The notes: generated by a model from the sequence alone, not told the origin. Positions 45,106 to 55,886 are shown, numbered from the stretch's first letter. The stretch is 64,000 nt of DNA from Bacteroides sp. (GCA_022648295.1 JALCME010000010.1:89489-153488), one strand, 5' to 3'. Translations and numbers: made by a program.

Positions 45106-47976
45106 ATGAAGAGATGCTCAATTGCAATAATTTGTTTGATAAGCATTATTGCATCTTCCTATGCACAAGGTCGCCCCGGTAAATGGGGCGACCAAGGCAA
45201 TGGGACTTACATTAATCCGATTCTTAATGCGGACTATTCCGACCCGGATGTTATCAGGACGGGAAACAAGTATTATATGGTAGCTTCCGACTTCCATTTT
45301 ATGGGAATGCAGGTACTTGAATCGGATGACATGGTGAACTGGAAGCTGATCGCTCAGATTTATCACCGTTTCAATTATCCGGGATGGGATACCAACCAAC
45401 ATTATGCAGGTGGCTCATGGGCTCCTGCCATTCGTTACCACGACGGAAAGTATTACGTTTTTTTCTGTACCCCGGATGAAGGATTGTTCCAGTCAACGGC
45501 AAGTCGACCGGAAGGACCGTGGAGTCCTTTGCATCAAGTTAAGGACATCCCGAACTGGGAGGACCCGTGCCCTTTCTGGGATGATAACGGACAGGCTTAT
45601 CTGGGACGGAGCCGTAAGGGAGCAGGCCCCATCATCATACACAAAATGTCAGCGGACGGAAGTCGTCTGCTGGATGATGGAGTAACGGTCTATAACGGTC
45701 CTGTGGCTGAGGGGACAAAGATCTTCAAGAGAAACGGCTATTACTACATATCCATACCCGAAGGCGGTGTGGGAGAAGGATGGCAAACCATTCTCCGCTC
45801 TAAAAACATTTATGGGCCTTATGAGCGTAAAGTTGTTTTGGAACAAGGAAGTACATCAATAAACGGACCTCATCAGGGTGCTCTGGTTGATACTCCCGAC
45901 GGGAAATGGATGTTCTTTCACTTCCAGCATAACGGTGCAATAGGCCGGGTGGTTCATCTGGAACCGGTGCATTGGGAAAATGACTGGCCGGTAATCGGTG
46001 TGGATATAGATCGGAATGGAATAGGAGAACCGGTAAGTGTCTGGCAGAAACCTGTGGAAAGTACACAAATAACAGTTCCCGATACGGACGATGATTTCTC
46101 TTCTCCTTCATTATCTCTTCAATGGCAGTTCAATCACAATCCGGTGGACAAGGCATGGTCCTTGACCGAACTTCCCGGTACACTGACCCTGCATGCATTG
46201 CAGGCAAACAATTTCCGTATGGCACATAACACGTTGAGCCAAAAAGTGATGGGGTATGTTAGCGAAGCCACGGTAGCGATGGATGTCTCTTCCCTTGCAG
46301 AAGGGCAGCGCTGCGGACTTGCCTGTATGGGAAAACAGAACAGAATGCTTGGAGTCAGAATGCTGGATGGGAAGAAACAACTTTATCTGTCAAATGATAC
46401 CCTTGAAGATGTGCTGGATCATGCAATAGGTGAAAAAGTCTATTTGCGTGTTTCCATTGATATTCCCCGCCACTCCTTCCAGTATGCTTATAGCACGGAT
46501 AATATAAGGTTCATCCCCTGCGGAAGTCCGTTCTTTATCCGGTTTGGTTATTGGAAAGGAGTTCGCATTGCGCTCTATTGTTACAATACCGAACAGGATG
46601 CGGGAGTGGTGCACTTTTCGCAATTTGTTTATCACCATGACGGGCCTCAGTCAACGGATAAGAATAAGAATCCGATGAATAACATCATCGCCAACATTGC
46701 CCGGACTTCATTCCCCCAACGTGACATCATGGTCCATCCCCTAGGGACAACGAAACAAAAGAAAGAAGTACTTCAGCGGTTGCAACAAGCTATTGATTCC
46801 TGTTCCATGCAGGGAGGGGGACGTGTCGTAGTAACCGATGGCATCTATCCTTTAGCCGGAAGTCTGATCCTGAAAAGTAATGTAAATTTATATCTCGCGC
46901 CTAAAGCCTGTTTGCTTTTTAGTGGACATGCCGACGACTTTCTGCCTGTGGTGCAAACTCGCTGGGAAGGAACCGAACTTTACGGACACTCTCCCATGAT
47001 TTATGCCTATCATGCAAACAACATTGCCATTACCGGTGAAGGAACCATTGATGCACAAGCCGGTTTGGAATTTGCTTCATGGAGCAATAGTGAAGCTAAA
47101 GACAGAGACCGGTTGCAGCGGATGGGGGAAGAGTTAATCCCCGTTCAACAGCGGATCTTCGGCAAAGGAACATTGTTACGCCCTTCCTGCATTCAATTCT
47201 TGGGATGTTCCCGCATTTTAGTGGAAGGTGTCACTGTGAAAAACTCTCCCTTCTGGACCATACATCCGGTATATTGCGATAATGTCATTGTCCGTCAGGT
47301 AACCATTGACAGCCACTACCCCAATAACGACGGTTGTGACCCGGAATCCACCTCCAATGTCTTAATAGAGGATTGCCTATTCAAAACCGGAGACGATGCA
47401 ATAGCCATCAAATCGGGGCGTGATCTGGATGCACGCCGGATAGGACGTGAATCGAACAATATTGTAATTAGAAACAATATCTTTAATTCCGAATGCAACG
47501 GTCTGTGCATAGGAAGTGAAATATCGGGAGGCGTCGAGAATGTGATTATGGACAACATCCGTATTGGTACGGTGAAGAATGCACTGTACTTTAAATCCAA
47601 TCGCGACCGCGGCGGATATATACGTAACGTGCAAGTCAGCAACATACAGATAGAGCGTTCCAAAGGAGCTATTCTCCGTTTCGAAACCAACTATTTCGGG
47701 ATGAGAAAAGGAGGACATACTTCCCAGTACGAGAACATCAAAATCCGCAATGTCTATGCGAAGAACTCTGATCGCTATGCGCTCTTTGTAGACGGATACG
47801 AAGAAAAGCCTATCAAGGATATTGAGATTGAGCATTTCCGTGTGGAACAGGCTCTTCATCCTTATTACTTTAAATGTATTGAAGATGTTTCTCTGAAGGA
47901 TGTCGTCATAAATGGCAAGCTGCTACCTGAACGTCCGGTTGAAAGTGACAAGCATATCATGCTGGATGTATACTAA
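45106..47976 (+). CDS. Fused GH43 / GH28 glycoside hydrolase
   Basis: The 956-residue secreted enzyme (signal peptide to about residue 21) joins two catalytic modules. Residues about 34-335 form a GH43 five-blade propeller with base Asp46 (YSDPD), Asp153 (WEDPC) and acid Glu202 (AEGTKIF), the family for arabinofuranosidases and xylosidases. About 345-525 looks like a C-terminal beta-sandwich. Residues about 540-935 form a GH28 beta-helix of the polygalacturonase/rhamnogalacturonan type with Asp742 (NNDG) and Asp763-Asp764 (GDDA). The usual GHG histidine is replaced: the loop reads CNGLCIGSE with Asn798. The pair could remove arabinose or xylose and then a galacturonosyl unit from the same pectic chain, which is inferred. 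It closes the susCD operon. Confidence 0.88.
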   Translation: MKRCSIAIICLISIIASSYAQGRPGKWGDQGNGTYINPILNADYSDPDVIRTGNKYYMVASDFHFMGMQVLESDDMVNWKLIAQIYHRFNYPGWDTNQHYAGGSWAPAIRYHDGKYYVFFCTPDEGLFQSTASRPEGPWSPLHQVKDIPNWEDPCPFWDDNGQAYLGRSRKGAGPIIIHKMSADGSRLLDDGVTVYNGPVAEGTKIFKRNGYYYISIPEGGVGEGWQTILRSKNIYGPYERKVVLEQGSTSINGPHQGALVDTPDGKWMFFHFQHNGAIGRVVHLEPVHWENDWPVIGVDIDRNGIGEPVSVWQKPVESTQITVPDTDDDFSSPSLSLQWQFNHNPVDKAWSLTELPGTLTLHALQANNFRMAHNTLSQKVMGYVSEATVAMDVSSLAEGQRCGLACMGKQNRMLGVRMLDGKKQLYLSNDTLEDVLDHAIGEKVYLRVSIDIPRHSFQYAYSTDNIRFIPCGSPFFIRFGYWKGVRIALYCYNTEQDAGVVHFSQFVYHHDGPQSTDKNKNPMNNIIANIARTSFPQRDIMVHPLGTTKQKKEVLQRLQQAIDSCSMQGGGRVVVTDGIYPLAGSLILKSNVNLYLAPKACLLFSGHADDFLPVVQTRWEGTELYGHSPMIYAYHANNIAITGEGTIDAQAGLEFASWSNSEAKDRDRLQRMGEELIPVQQRIFGKGTLLRPSCIQFLGCSRILVEGVTVKNSPFWTIHPVYCDNVIVRQVTIDSHYPNNDGCDPESTSNVLIEDCLFKTGDDAIAIKSGRDLDARRIGRESNNIVIRNNIFNSECNGLCIGSEISGGVENVIMDNIRIGTVKNALYFKSNRDRGGYIRNVQVSNIQIERSKGAILRFETNYFGMRKGGHTSQYENIKIRNVYAKNSDRYALFVDGYEEKPIKDIEIEHFRVEQALHPYYFKCIEDVSLKDVVINGKLLPERPVESDKHIMLDVY

Positions 47977-47999
47977 TCGTTGCTTTCCCTGAATAGAGA

Positions 48000-49235
48000 T
48001 CAGTCGGCATTCACCTTTTCACAACGTACAAGTATCTTTTGTTCATCGGCAAGTGTGGTAGCAAACAAGTAAATGCTGCCACCTTCCGATAACTTAAGCC
48101 GCTTCCGCAGTTCGGGCACCGTAGAGGGGAAATTGCGAATGGTCAGATTAGCTTTTTTGGCAGAGCCAAGCAGGAGTTTCATTTCCTTCTTATTAAAAGA
48201 ACAGCTTCTTGTAACCCGGAATGTTCTGCCCGGGAAACCGGACACCAGTAAATCCGAAGTATATAAATGGCTATTGGGATGAAGTTTCTTTAGTTGGTAA
48301 GTTTGCGCAATGCACTTAAACGCACCTGCTTTCAGAAGTGCGGCATTCGGTTCATACAAATAAGACTCAACGAAGGAAGCCCACTCGCAAGTACTGTCCT
48401 GTTCCTGCTCGCGGGTGAAGACAAAAGATTGATATGGAAGATTCACATCCCTATCCCGATGGTGCGAGTCTATATTGACACAACAGATTGGTAGGACAGA
48501 TTGAGCGATCTGTTCCCGTCCCAAAATCAGGAGAAGTTCCTTGCACTCATTATTCACCGCTACGACGTGTACTCCGCACACATGATTCATCTCTTGCAGA
48601 GCCAGCGATAAATCGAGCATCGGGGACAGTTTAATCATCACATGCTCCGCTTTCTCAAGCAATAACTCTTCCAGCTTGGAAACATCCGGTTCGCAATCAC
48701 TGATTGCAATTGTTTTCCCTCCGTTATCATCTCTACGTGCCGGATCAATAGAAATCCAATTAACGGGAGGCATGGTTTGTAAGTAGCTTACCGCATCTCC
48801 CTGCCTGACCTGAATATGATCCAGCCCCAATAAGGGAAAATTATGAGTGGCCAACTGGCACAACTCCTCCTGACGCTCTACGTAAGATACGGTCTCAAAG
48901 AGTGGAGCAAGAAAAGCGCAATCTATACCGAAACCACCGGTTAAATCCGTTAAGCTTTCCTCTTTCCCTCTGTTCTCCTTGTGAATTACATAACGTTTAT
49001 ATCTTGCCGTTGCTTCAGAGGAACATTGTTCCAAAGATAGGTGACGGGGATAGTAAATGCCATCCACCTGTTGCCACAAAGGAATCTTCTCTCCCGCCAT
49101 CTGCCGCCCGGCAATTTGAGTCAGCGCCACAGGTAAATCCACTTCAGGGTACTTATGCCCTTGAAGTGCAAGTCTGCGGACATCCTCCTTTTGATGTGCA
49201 CGAATAAATTGAAGAGTCGCTTCGTTTATTTCCAT
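48000..49235 (-). CDS. Class I SAM-dependent methyltransferase with THUMP-like domain
   Basis: The 411-residue protein has the SAM-binding motif DLTGGFGIDCAFLAPLF near residue 97, a following ERQEELC acidic loop, the motif SIDPARRD near residue 165 and IKLSPMLDL near residue 198. The C-terminal part looks like the THUMP-like domain described for Bacteroidota proteins. THUMP domains bind RNA, so an RNA substrate is likely but unproved. It overlaps neither neighbour; its start abuts the stop of the YfhO gene on the same strand. Confidence 0.8.
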   Translation of the reverse strand: MEINEATLQFIRAHQKEDVRRLALQGHKYPEVDLPVALTQIAGRQMAGEKIPLWQQVDGIYYPRHLSLEQCSSEATARYKRYVIHKENRGKEESLTDLTGGFGIDCAFLAPLFETVSYVERQEELCQLATHNFPLLGLDHIQVRQGDAVSYLQTMPPVNWISIDPARRDDNGGKTIAISDCEPDVSKLEELLLEKAEHVMIKLSPMLDLSLALQEMNHVCGVHVVAVNNECKELLLILGREQIAQSVLPICCVNIDSHHRDRDVNLPYQSFVFTREQEQDSTCEWASFVESYLYEPNAALLKAGAFKCIAQTYQLKKLHPNSHLYTSDLLVSGFPGRTFRVTRSCSFNKKEMKLLLGSAKKANLTIRNFPSTVPELRKRLKLSEGGSIYLFATTLADEQKILVRCEKVNAD

Positions 49236-51743
49236 TTATTCTTTTTTCAGCTTCTTCCGGTAAATAATGACTAAAGCCATTACGCCAATAACCAGTAAAG
49301 CCAAAGCACCGTAAGCAATACGCTCCGTCACATGAAGACTTTGCGGATCGAAACGCATTTCAATGGTATGCTTTCCGGCAGGTACGTACATGGTACGCAG
49401 GATATAATCGGCACGGGCTATTTCAGCAGGCTTTCCATCTAGTGTAACATGCCAGCCGTCGGGATAGTAAATCTCGGAGAATACGGCAATGCCATCCTTT
49501 GCATTATTCGTTTCGTAAACCAACTGGTTCGGCTCATAACTCGTCAGTCGGATATTGGAGAGTGAATCTTTATAGCTGCTGGTAACGCCCTGCAGCTTGT
49601 CCTTGAATCGGGCGTCTACAATTGCTGTTTCTGTTGGAAATGCACTATTGAGTGCATCAATCTCCTCGTTTGCATTGTTTACATAACGAACGGTATTCAC
49701 AAACCAGGCATTCCCATAAGCATAGGGGTTCAAAACAGGTACGGTTTCTCCTTTCCCTACAGGAAGGATAAAGTATTTCGTATTCAGCATGTTCAGCACA
49801 CGGAATTTCGACGGATCAACCTGTTTCATATCGCCTCCGGCCTTTGCCACTTCCTGATAAGCTTCTTGCATCTCGGGAGAAATGTGATGCTCAATCATCT
49901 CCTGATAGCGGCGCAACTTGGCTGCATGATACCCACCGACACTCTTATGCCAGTATGAGGTGTTATTCTCATTAAAGGTATCTCCGGCAAAGTTCAGCAC
50001 GCGGTAATCCAAGGCCTTATCTTCCAGAATAAGTTCATCAGCTTTGCTCTTTTGAAAAGTTTCAGTCTGTATGGAAGGAGTAACAAACTGTGCATCATTC
50101 AGATACCGTTTATTGACGCCCCACATATCCACCAGGCACAGAATGGTGATACCAGCAATAGTGAGAGATTTTCTCAACTTTCCGTTAACATATAACGAAA
50201 GCAAGGCACAGCCAATGCCTATAATAATGAAACTTCGCAGAGCATCACTGCCAACCAATGCGGCACGCATTTCTTTTAAATTAGAAAGAATGCCAGATAG
50301 CTCGTTGGCCGGAATCATCTTTTGAGTCACTGCATTTTGAAGCATTTGTGCCTCTTGTACAGGAACAAAATTAGAACCGAAACTTTCGGGTGCAACAGCA
50401 AACAGAAGGGCAACCCCAGCAGTCAACAACACACTGATAATTAAACCTTTTTTCTCCTTCCTCACTATTTCCGGTTCTTCGAGGATGCGCTTCAAGGCAA
50501 ATATGGCAAGAAGAGGGATGGTAAATTCTGCAATGACCAGAATGGAAGATACCGCCCTGAACTTGTTATACATGGGTATATAGTCAATAAAGAAATCGGT
50601 CAGCAGCATGAAGTTCTTGCCCCACGCAAGCACTATGGAGAAAAAAGTAGCTCCGATTAAAGCCCATTTCATCGGCCCTTTTACGATAAAACATCCCAGT
50701 ACGAAAAGGAACAGGACAAAGGCGCCTACATAAACAGGACCTGCTGTCATAGGCTGGCTACCAAAATATTGGCTCAACTGTTGGTAAAGTCCGCCATACA
50801 TGGGATTTGCCTTCTCCATGGCAGTTTCATTCTGTGCAAGCGGTGCGGATGCCCCTCCCTTGAAATTCGGAATCAGCAAAGTTAATGTTTCATCAATACC
50901 GTAACTCCATTGAGTGATGTAATCGCGATCCAACCCGCTACTGGTTTGTTTGGCCGCATCTCCGGTCTGTACCAGCTCGCTCTTTCCACGCATCGTTTCC
51001 TTACTATACGTATAAGTATGGTATAAATTGGATAAATTAGCGGATATACCGATAAAACCTGCGATTACCAACACGCCGCTTGCTTTAAAGAATCTGACAA
51101 GTTGCTTTTCATGCCAAGCTTTTTCAAAGAAAGCCCCTACTATAAACAGGATGACAAACAAGAAATAATAACTCATCTGCACGTGGTTCGATAGAATCTG
51201 CAAAGCGATAAACAAAGCGCTCAAAATGCCTCCTGCAAGATACTTCCCCCGGTAAGTAAGCACAATTCCCGCCAGTGTGGGAGGAATATAAGCCAACGTA
51301 ACAAACTTCCAGATATGTCCGGCAGAAATTAGAATAAAGAAATACGATGAAAAAGCCCACATTAGCCCACCCAAGCCCGAAAGCCATACTGGTACGCCAA
51401 AAGCCCGCAACAGAATATAGAATCCCAACATCAAAATAAACGTCAGACTAATGTAAGAAGGCAAAAACAACTGATAGACCTTCTGTACCCATTGCATCGG
51501 TTTAGTCGAGTCGTAGCTCGGAGTGATCTGATAAGTCGGCATTCCCCCGAACAAGGCATCCGTCCAGCGAGGATATTCACCGGTTTTTTCATGATATAAC
51601 TTAGCCTCTTGGCTTGCTCCCGCACCGGCAGCCGTATCATGTTGGAAAAGAACACGATGCTCTATATCTGCGGGGAAGAAATACGCAAAAGATAAAACGG
51701 CGAAAGTCAAAATGACGATTAGGTCGGGAAGTAACTTTTTCAT
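49236..51743 (-). CDS. YfhO-family polytopic membrane protein
   Basis: The 835-residue protein has about twelve membrane segments in the first 560 residues, then a large extracytoplasmic domain (about 560-800), and a final membrane helix before a basic tail (IYRKKLKKE). This layout matches the YfhO family, which in some bacteria is linked to glycosylation of envelope polymers. The first periplasmic loop carries FQHDTAAGAGASQEAKLYHEKTGEYPRWTDALFGGMP, conserved in the group. The exact substrate is unknown. Confidence 0.85.
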   Translation of the reverse strand: MKKLLPDLIVILTFAVLSFAYFFPADIEHRVLFQHDTAAGAGASQEAKLYHEKTGEYPRWTDALFGGMPTYQITPSYDSTKPMQWVQKVYQLFLPSYISLTFILMLGFYILLRAFGVPVWLSGLGGLMWAFSSYFFILISAGHIWKFVTLAYIPPTLAGIVLTYRGKYLAGGILSALFIALQILSNHVQMSYYFLFVILFIVGAFFEKAWHEKQLVRFFKASGVLVIAGFIGISANLSNLYHTYTYSKETMRGKSELVQTGDAAKQTSSGLDRDYITQWSYGIDETLTLLIPNFKGGASAPLAQNETAMEKANPMYGGLYQQLSQYFGSQPMTAGPVYVGAFVLFLFVLGCFIVKGPMKWALIGATFFSIVLAWGKNFMLLTDFFIDYIPMYNKFRAVSSILVIAEFTIPLLAIFALKRILEEPEIVRKEKKGLIISVLLTAGVALLFAVAPESFGSNFVPVQEAQMLQNAVTQKMIPANELSGILSNLKEMRAALVGSDALRSFIIIGIGCALLSLYVNGKLRKSLTIAGITILCLVDMWGVNKRYLNDAQFVTPSIQTETFQKSKADELILEDKALDYRVLNFAGDTFNENNTSYWHKSVGGYHAAKLRRYQEMIEHHISPEMQEAYQEVAKAGGDMKQVDPSKFRVLNMLNTKYFILPVGKGETVPVLNPYAYGNAWFVNTVRYVNNANEEIDALNSAFPTETAIVDARFKDKLQGVTSSYKDSLSNIRLTSYEPNQLVYETNNAKDGIAVFSEIYYPDGWHVTLDGKPAEIARADYILRTMYVPAGKHTIEMRFDPQSLHVTERIAYGALALLVIGVMALVIIYRKKLKKE

Positions 51744-51761
51744 GAGCGATTGTTGGTAAAT

Positions 51762-51825
51762 GATTAAAAATAAAAAGATGAGTGATAGACGGTTGCACCA
51801 GGCACCACATCAATTATCACTCATC
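51762..51825 (-). terminator. Terminator after ahcY (minus strand)
   Basis: GATGAGTGATA (51777-51787) and TATCACTCATC (51815-51825) form an 11-bp perfect stem. On the minus strand it is followed by CTTTTTATTTTT, a good T run. Confidence 0.8.
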
Positions 51826-51842
51826 ATTCCTTATCACTATGA

Positions 51843-53261
51843 TTAATATCTGTAGTGCTCTGCCTTATAAGGACCATCCACACTTACTCCGATATATGCA
51901 GCTTGCTCAGGAGTCAGTTTGGTCAGTTTCACCCCGATCTTTTCGAGGTGCAGGCGTGCCACCTCCTCATCCAAATGCTTAGGCAAGCGATACACTCCTG
52001 TTTCATATTTACGATTGAACAATTCTATTTGAGCCAAAGTTTGGTTGGTAAAGGAGTTACTCATTACAAACGAAGGATGTCCCGTAGCACAACCCAGATT
52101 AACCAAACGACCGTCAGCCAGCAGGATGATGCTGTGTCCGTCGGGGAAATAGTAGCGGTCGACCTGCGGTTTAATGTTCACATGCTTGATGCCCGGATAA
52201 TGTTTCAGCGCATCCACTTGTATCTCATTATCAAAGTGACCGATGTTGCAAACAATAGCTTGGTCTCTCATCTGCTCCATGTGATCAATACGGACAATAT
52301 CAATATTTCCCGTTGTAGTCACAAAGATATTGCCCTGTGTGCAGGCCTCTTCCATGGTAACAACTTCAAAACCTTCCATCGCAGCCTGAAGCGCACAAAT
52401 AGGGTCAACTTCCGTAACTAGTACACGTGCACCGTAAGAGCGCATGGAATGTGAGCAGCCTTTGCCCACGTCGCCATAACCACATACCACAACAACCTTA
52501 CCGGCAATCATCACGTCTGTAGCACGCTTGATGCCATCGGCCAGCGATTCACGACAGCCATAAAGGTTATCAAACTTGGATTTGGTTACAGAATCGTTTA
52601 CGTTAAAAGCAGGGAACAATAACTTGCCTTCTTCCTGCATTTGATATAACCGGTGAACTCCCGTCGTCGTTTCCTCAGATACTCCGCGTACTTCAGCAGC
52701 CACACGGTGCCAACGGTCTTTATCTTCTGCCAGTACCTTTTTCAGTATGGCATTCAATTCAATTTCATCTTCGGCATGGACTTCTTTATCCAGAACAGAA
52801 GCATTGCTTTCTGCTGCATATCCCACATGGATCATCATCGTGGCATCTCCACCATCGTCTACGATAACCGTAGGACCTTTACCTCCGGGGAAGTTCAGTG
52901 CCTGAAGCGTACACCACCAGTAATCAGACAACGTTTCACCTTTCCATGCAAATACGGCAACACCATCGGCTGCAATGGCAGCGGCAGCATGGTCTTGCGT
53001 AGAGTATATGTTACAAGAGCACCAGCGTACTTCCGCACCTAGTGCCACGAGTGTCTTAATCAATACCGCCGTCTGGATAGTCATGTGCAAAGACCCCATG
53101 ATACGAGCTCCTTTCAACGGTTTTGTTTCTCCATACTTTTCGCGAAGAGCCATAAGGCCGGGCATTTCTTTTTCTGCCATATCGATTTCCTTGCGACCGA
53201 AGTCGGCAAGCGTAATGTCTGCCACTTTATAAGGCAGAGTAGAGAATAATTCTTTAGACAT
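51843..53261 (-). CDS. ahcY: Adenosylhomocysteinase (S-adenosylhomocysteine hydrolase)
   Basis: Splits S-adenosylhomocysteine into adenosine and homocysteine, relieving inhibition of methyltransferases. The 472-residue protein has the substrate-binding [14 protein letters not shown] motif, the NAD motif [17 protein letters not shown] near residue 253, and the C-terminal family ending [14 protein letters not shown] 53261 is 30 bases downstream of a strong -7 element. It is a single-gene unit between a consensus promoter and a terminator. Confidence 0.97.
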   Translation of the reverse strand: MSKELFSTLPYKVADITLADFGRKEIDMAEKEMPGLMALREKYGETKPLKGARIMGSLHMTIQTAVLIKTLVALGAEVRWCSCNIYSTQDHAAAAIAADGVAVFAWKGETLSDYWWCTLQALNFPGGKGPTVIVDDGGDATMMIHVGYAAESNASVLDKEVHAEDEIELNAILKKVLAEDKDRWHRVAAEVRGVSEETTTGVHRLYQMQEEGKLLFPAFNVNDSVTKSKFDNLYGCRESLADGIKRATDVMIAGKVVVVCGYGDVGKGCSHSMRSYGARVLVTEVDPICALQAAMEGFEVVTMEEACTQGNIFVTTTGNIDIVRIDHMEQMRDQAIVCNIGHFDNEIQVDALKHYPGIKHVNIKPQVDRYYFPDGHSIILLADGRLVNLGCATGHPSFVMSNSFTNQTLAQIELFNRKYETGVYRLPKHLDEEVARLHLEKIGVKLTKLTPEQAAYIGVSVDGPYKAEHYRY

Positions 53262-53290
53262 ATAATATATTGATTTAAAATAAAGTGGTG

Positions 53291-53322
53291 CAAAGATAAA
53301 ACATTCTGATTAGTAGGACAAA
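53291..53322 (-). promoter_or_regulatory. Promoter of ahcY
   Basis: Minus-strand TTTG (53319-53322) and TATCTTTG (53291-53298) are 20 bases apart, a full consensus match. The leader is only about 25 bases, leaving no room for a riboswitch. Confidence 0.8.
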
Positions 53323-53394
53323 AGCTATTGCCTTTTTTAAGCATTTCTTACATAAACGCGTCCAGATCCCTAAACCGGACGAAGCGTTGCCCTC

Positions 53395-55044
53395 CTATAT
53401 AATCTCAATGCCTTGTTCCTTGCAAAGCTTTACTCCAAGCTCTTTCAGTTTGAATTTCTGGATTTTACCGCTTCCGGTCATCGGGAATTCCTTAACAAAG
53501 AATACGTATTTAGGTACTTTATAATGCGCGATCTTTCCCTTGCAAAAGTCGCGTACATCAGATTCGTGCATATCTGCACCATCCTGCGGAATAATGAAGG
53601 CACCGACACATTCACCGTATTTCTCGGATGGAATGCCTGCTACCTGCACATCTTTCACCCCCTTCAATTTGTAAAGGTATTCTTCTATCTCACGCGGATA
53701 GATATTTTCCCCGCCACGGATAATCATGTCTTTAATACGTCCGGTAATCCGATAATTACCGTCTTCATCTTTTATACCAAGATCACCGGAATGAAGAAAG
53801 CCGTTCTTGTCAATTACTTCGGCTGTAGCCTCCGGGTTATTATAGTATCCTTTCATGTTATTGTAACCACGGTTGCACATTTCCCCTTGTACACCGACCG
53901 GGCATTCTTCACCTGTTTCAGGATCAAGCACTTTAACTTCGGTAAACTCGAAGTCACGCCCTACCGTATTGCAACGGACATCAAACGAATCATCCACACG
54001 GGTTGCCGTCATACCGGGTGAGGCTTCCGTCAAGCCATATACACTGGTTACCTTCATGTACATCTTTTCTTCCACTTGCTTCATTAGTTCTACCGGACAA
54101 AGAGAACCTGCCATAATTCCGGTTCGGAGGCTCGACATATCAAATAGCTCGAACATAGGATGATGCAGTTCGGCAATAAACATCGTTGGCACTCCATAGA
54201 CCGCCGTACAACGTTCCTTATGAATGGAAGCGAGCACTACAAGGGGGTTGAAACGTTCTACCATTACTTGCGTACAACCATGTGTCAAACAATTCATGGT
54301 AGCTAGAACGACCCCGAAACAATGAAACAAAGGAACGCAACAGCACAACTTGTCTTCGGCGGTGAACTTCATGTGCTCTCCTGTCAGATAGCCATTATTG
54401 GCAATATTGTAATGAGTTAACATAACCCCTTTGGGAAATCCTGTTGTACCCGAAGTATATTGCATATTCACCACATCGTGACAGCTGACTTTGCTTTTCA
54501 ATTTGTTAAGCTGATCATCTTCCACGTTGTTTCCCAGCAACAGAATTTCAGCAGTGTTATACATTCCTCTGCGTTTTTCTTGTCCGATATAGATCACATT
54601 TCTCATGTGTGGAAAACGCTTACTCTTTAAATGTCCGCGTTCACAAGTCTTAAGTTCCGGTAACATAGCATAGGTCATTTGCACAAAATCACTATCCCTT
54701 TCACCGTTAACAATACAGAGCGTGTGCATATCCGAGTTTTCGCACAAATACTCTACTTCGGTCTGCTGATAATTAGTATTCACCGTGACATAAACAGCAC
54801 CAATTTTTGCACAGGCATAAAGAAGAGTAAGCCAATCCGGGACATTGGCAGCCCAGATGCCTACATGTGTGCCTCGTTTCACTCCGATAGCGATAAGTCC
54901 TTTTGCCATTTCATCGACCCGATGATTAAACTGACTCCAGGTAAAACGCAAATTACGATCGGAGTAAACGATATATTCTTTATCGGGAGTAGTTTGTGCC
55001 CAGTGTTCGAGCCACTGGCCGAGTGTTCTATCGTATAATTGCAT
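53395..55044 (-). CDS. AMP-forming acyl-CoA synthetase
   Basis: Activates a carboxylic (fatty) acid to acyl-AMP and then acyl-CoA. The 549-residue protein has the P-loop-like [19 protein letters not shown] near residue 193, the [10 protein letters not shown] motif near residue 330, the adenosine-binding [19 protein letters not shown] near residue 420 and the catalytic-lysine region [16 protein letters not shown] near residue 522. The chain length it prefers cannot be read. It follows the XRE-cupin regulator by 81 bases, probably under its control. Confidence 0.93.
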   Translation of the reverse strand: MQLYDRTLGQWLEHWAQTTPDKEYIVYSDRNLRFTWSQFNHRVDEMAKGLIAIGVKRGTHVGIWAANVPDWLTLLYACAKIGAVYVTVNTNYQQTEVEYLCENSDMHTLCIVNGERDSDFVQMTYAMLPELKTCERGHLKSKRFPHMRNVIYIGQEKRRGMYNTAEILLLGNNVEDDQLNKLKSKVSCHDVVNMQYTSGTTGFPKGVMLTHYNIANNGYLTGEHMKFTAEDKLCCCVPLFHCFGVVLATMNCLTHGCTQVMVERFNPLVVLASIHKERCTAVYGVPTMFIAELHHPMFELFDMSSLRTGIMAGSLCPVELMKQVEEKMYMKVTSVYGLTEASPGMTATRVDDSFDVRCNTVGRDFEFTEVKVLDPETGEECPVGVQGEMCNRGYNNMKGYYNNPEATAEVIDKNGFLHSGDLGIKDEDGNYRITGRIKDMIIRGGENIYPREIEEYLYKLKGVKDVQVAGIPSEKYGECVGAFIIPQDGADMHESDVRDFCKGKIAHYKVPKYVFFVKEFPMTGSGKIQKFKLKELGVKLCKEQGIEII

Positions 55045-55125
55045 AAGTCTTTACTAAATTTATATACAAGAACCGGATATACGCTTATAATCCGACTCTC
55101 GCAATACCTATTTTCTGTGATAATA

Positions 55126-55701
55126 TTAAATGGGAGTATAAATAACCGCCAATATCTTGGCAGCCTGTCCCTCATATGCATGTACATGATGAGGCACAAT
55201 GGAGTCGTAATAGATGCTATCGCCTTCTTCAAGCAGATAAGTATGCTTTCCATAACTGATTTCCATGATACCCTCCATTACGATAATAAATTCTTCGCCT
55301 TCATGGGACGAAAGCACAAAATCACTGTCACCCACTGGAGTTACATCTATGATAAAGGGCTCCATATGCCGATCAGCTTTTGACTTGCATAGCGAGTGGT
55401 ATTCCATGTGTTTGCGCGATTGTATGGCATTATTGGAAAAGCTGATCGTATCTTTAGCTTCCATTTTACGACAAATAACCGGTCCTGTTTCATCCTGGTC
55501 ATCAAGAAATGTTCCCAAACGCACCCCCAATACGCGTGCTATTTTGATAAGAGGTGCCAATGAAGGCAAATCGATATTGTTTTCAATGCGTTCTATTTGT
55601 TCTTTCGCCAACCCGGAACGCTCGGCCAACTGGTCAATACTGATTGATTGGCTTTCACGGAGTGATTTAATCTTCTCTCCTACAATCTTGTTTGTATCCA
55701 T
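55126..55701 (-). CDS. XRE-family regulator with C-terminal cupin domain
   Basis: The 191-residue protein has an N-terminal helix-turn-helix (about 7-62, SISIDQLAERSGLAKEQIERIENN) and a C-terminal cupin (about 115-185, GEEFIIVMEGIMEISYGKHTYLLEEGDSIYYDSIVPHHVHAYEGQ). Such proteins usually sense a small acid or amine through the cupin. The downstream acyl-CoA synthetase suggests a fatty-acid-type ligand, by inference. A palindrome at its own transcription start points to autoregulation. Confidence 0.92.
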   Translation of the reverse strand: MDTNKIVGEKIKSLRESQSISIDQLAERSGLAKEQIERIENNIDLPSLAPLIKIARVLGVRLGTFLDDQDETGPVICRKMEAKDTISFSNNAIQSRKHMEYHSLCKSKADRHMEPFIIDVTPVGDSDFVLSSHEGEEFIIVMEGIMEISYGKHTYLLEEGDSIYYDSIVPHHVHAYEGQAAKILAVIYTPI

Positions 55702-55716
55702 AGTTATTATTTTTCG

Positions 55717-55748
55717 CTTGGCAATAGTATGAAATTTATATTGCCAAG
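55717..55748 (-). promoter_or_regulatory. Palindromic operator CTTGGCAAT-N14-ATTGCCAAG
   Basis: The 9-base arms 55717-55725 and 55740-55748 are exact reverse complements. They lie over and just after the inferred start point (about 55746) of the XRE-cupin gene, a usual place for an autorepressor site. Confidence 0.65.
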
Positions 55749-55751
55749 TCG

Positions 55752-55782
55752 CAAAAATAAGAAAATCTTTAAGTCATAACAA
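55752..55782 (-). promoter_or_regulatory. Promoter of the XRE-cupin and acyl-CoA synthetase operon
   Basis: Minus-strand TTG (55780-55782) and TATTTTTG (55752-55759) are 20 bases apart, matching the consensus. Confidence 0.7.
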
Positions 55783-55886
55783 TTAAACTGGACTAAAATC
55801 ATTTTTGCCCATACTTTACTTACCCAATATAGCGTTGAAAAAGTTTATAAAGGAAAGAGCTCTTTTATGGAAAAGGCTAACGAATA

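Noticed and set aside
51855..52421. 188-codon plus-strand reading frame
   Set aside because: Antisense to ahcY, whose minus-strand product matches the family end to end.
53262..53290. SAH riboswitch before ahcY
   Set aside because: The -7 element is about 30 bases from the start codon, too close for such an RNA.
53413..54021. 202-codon plus-strand reading frame
   Set aside because: Antisense to the acyl-CoA synthetase, with no family features or promoter.
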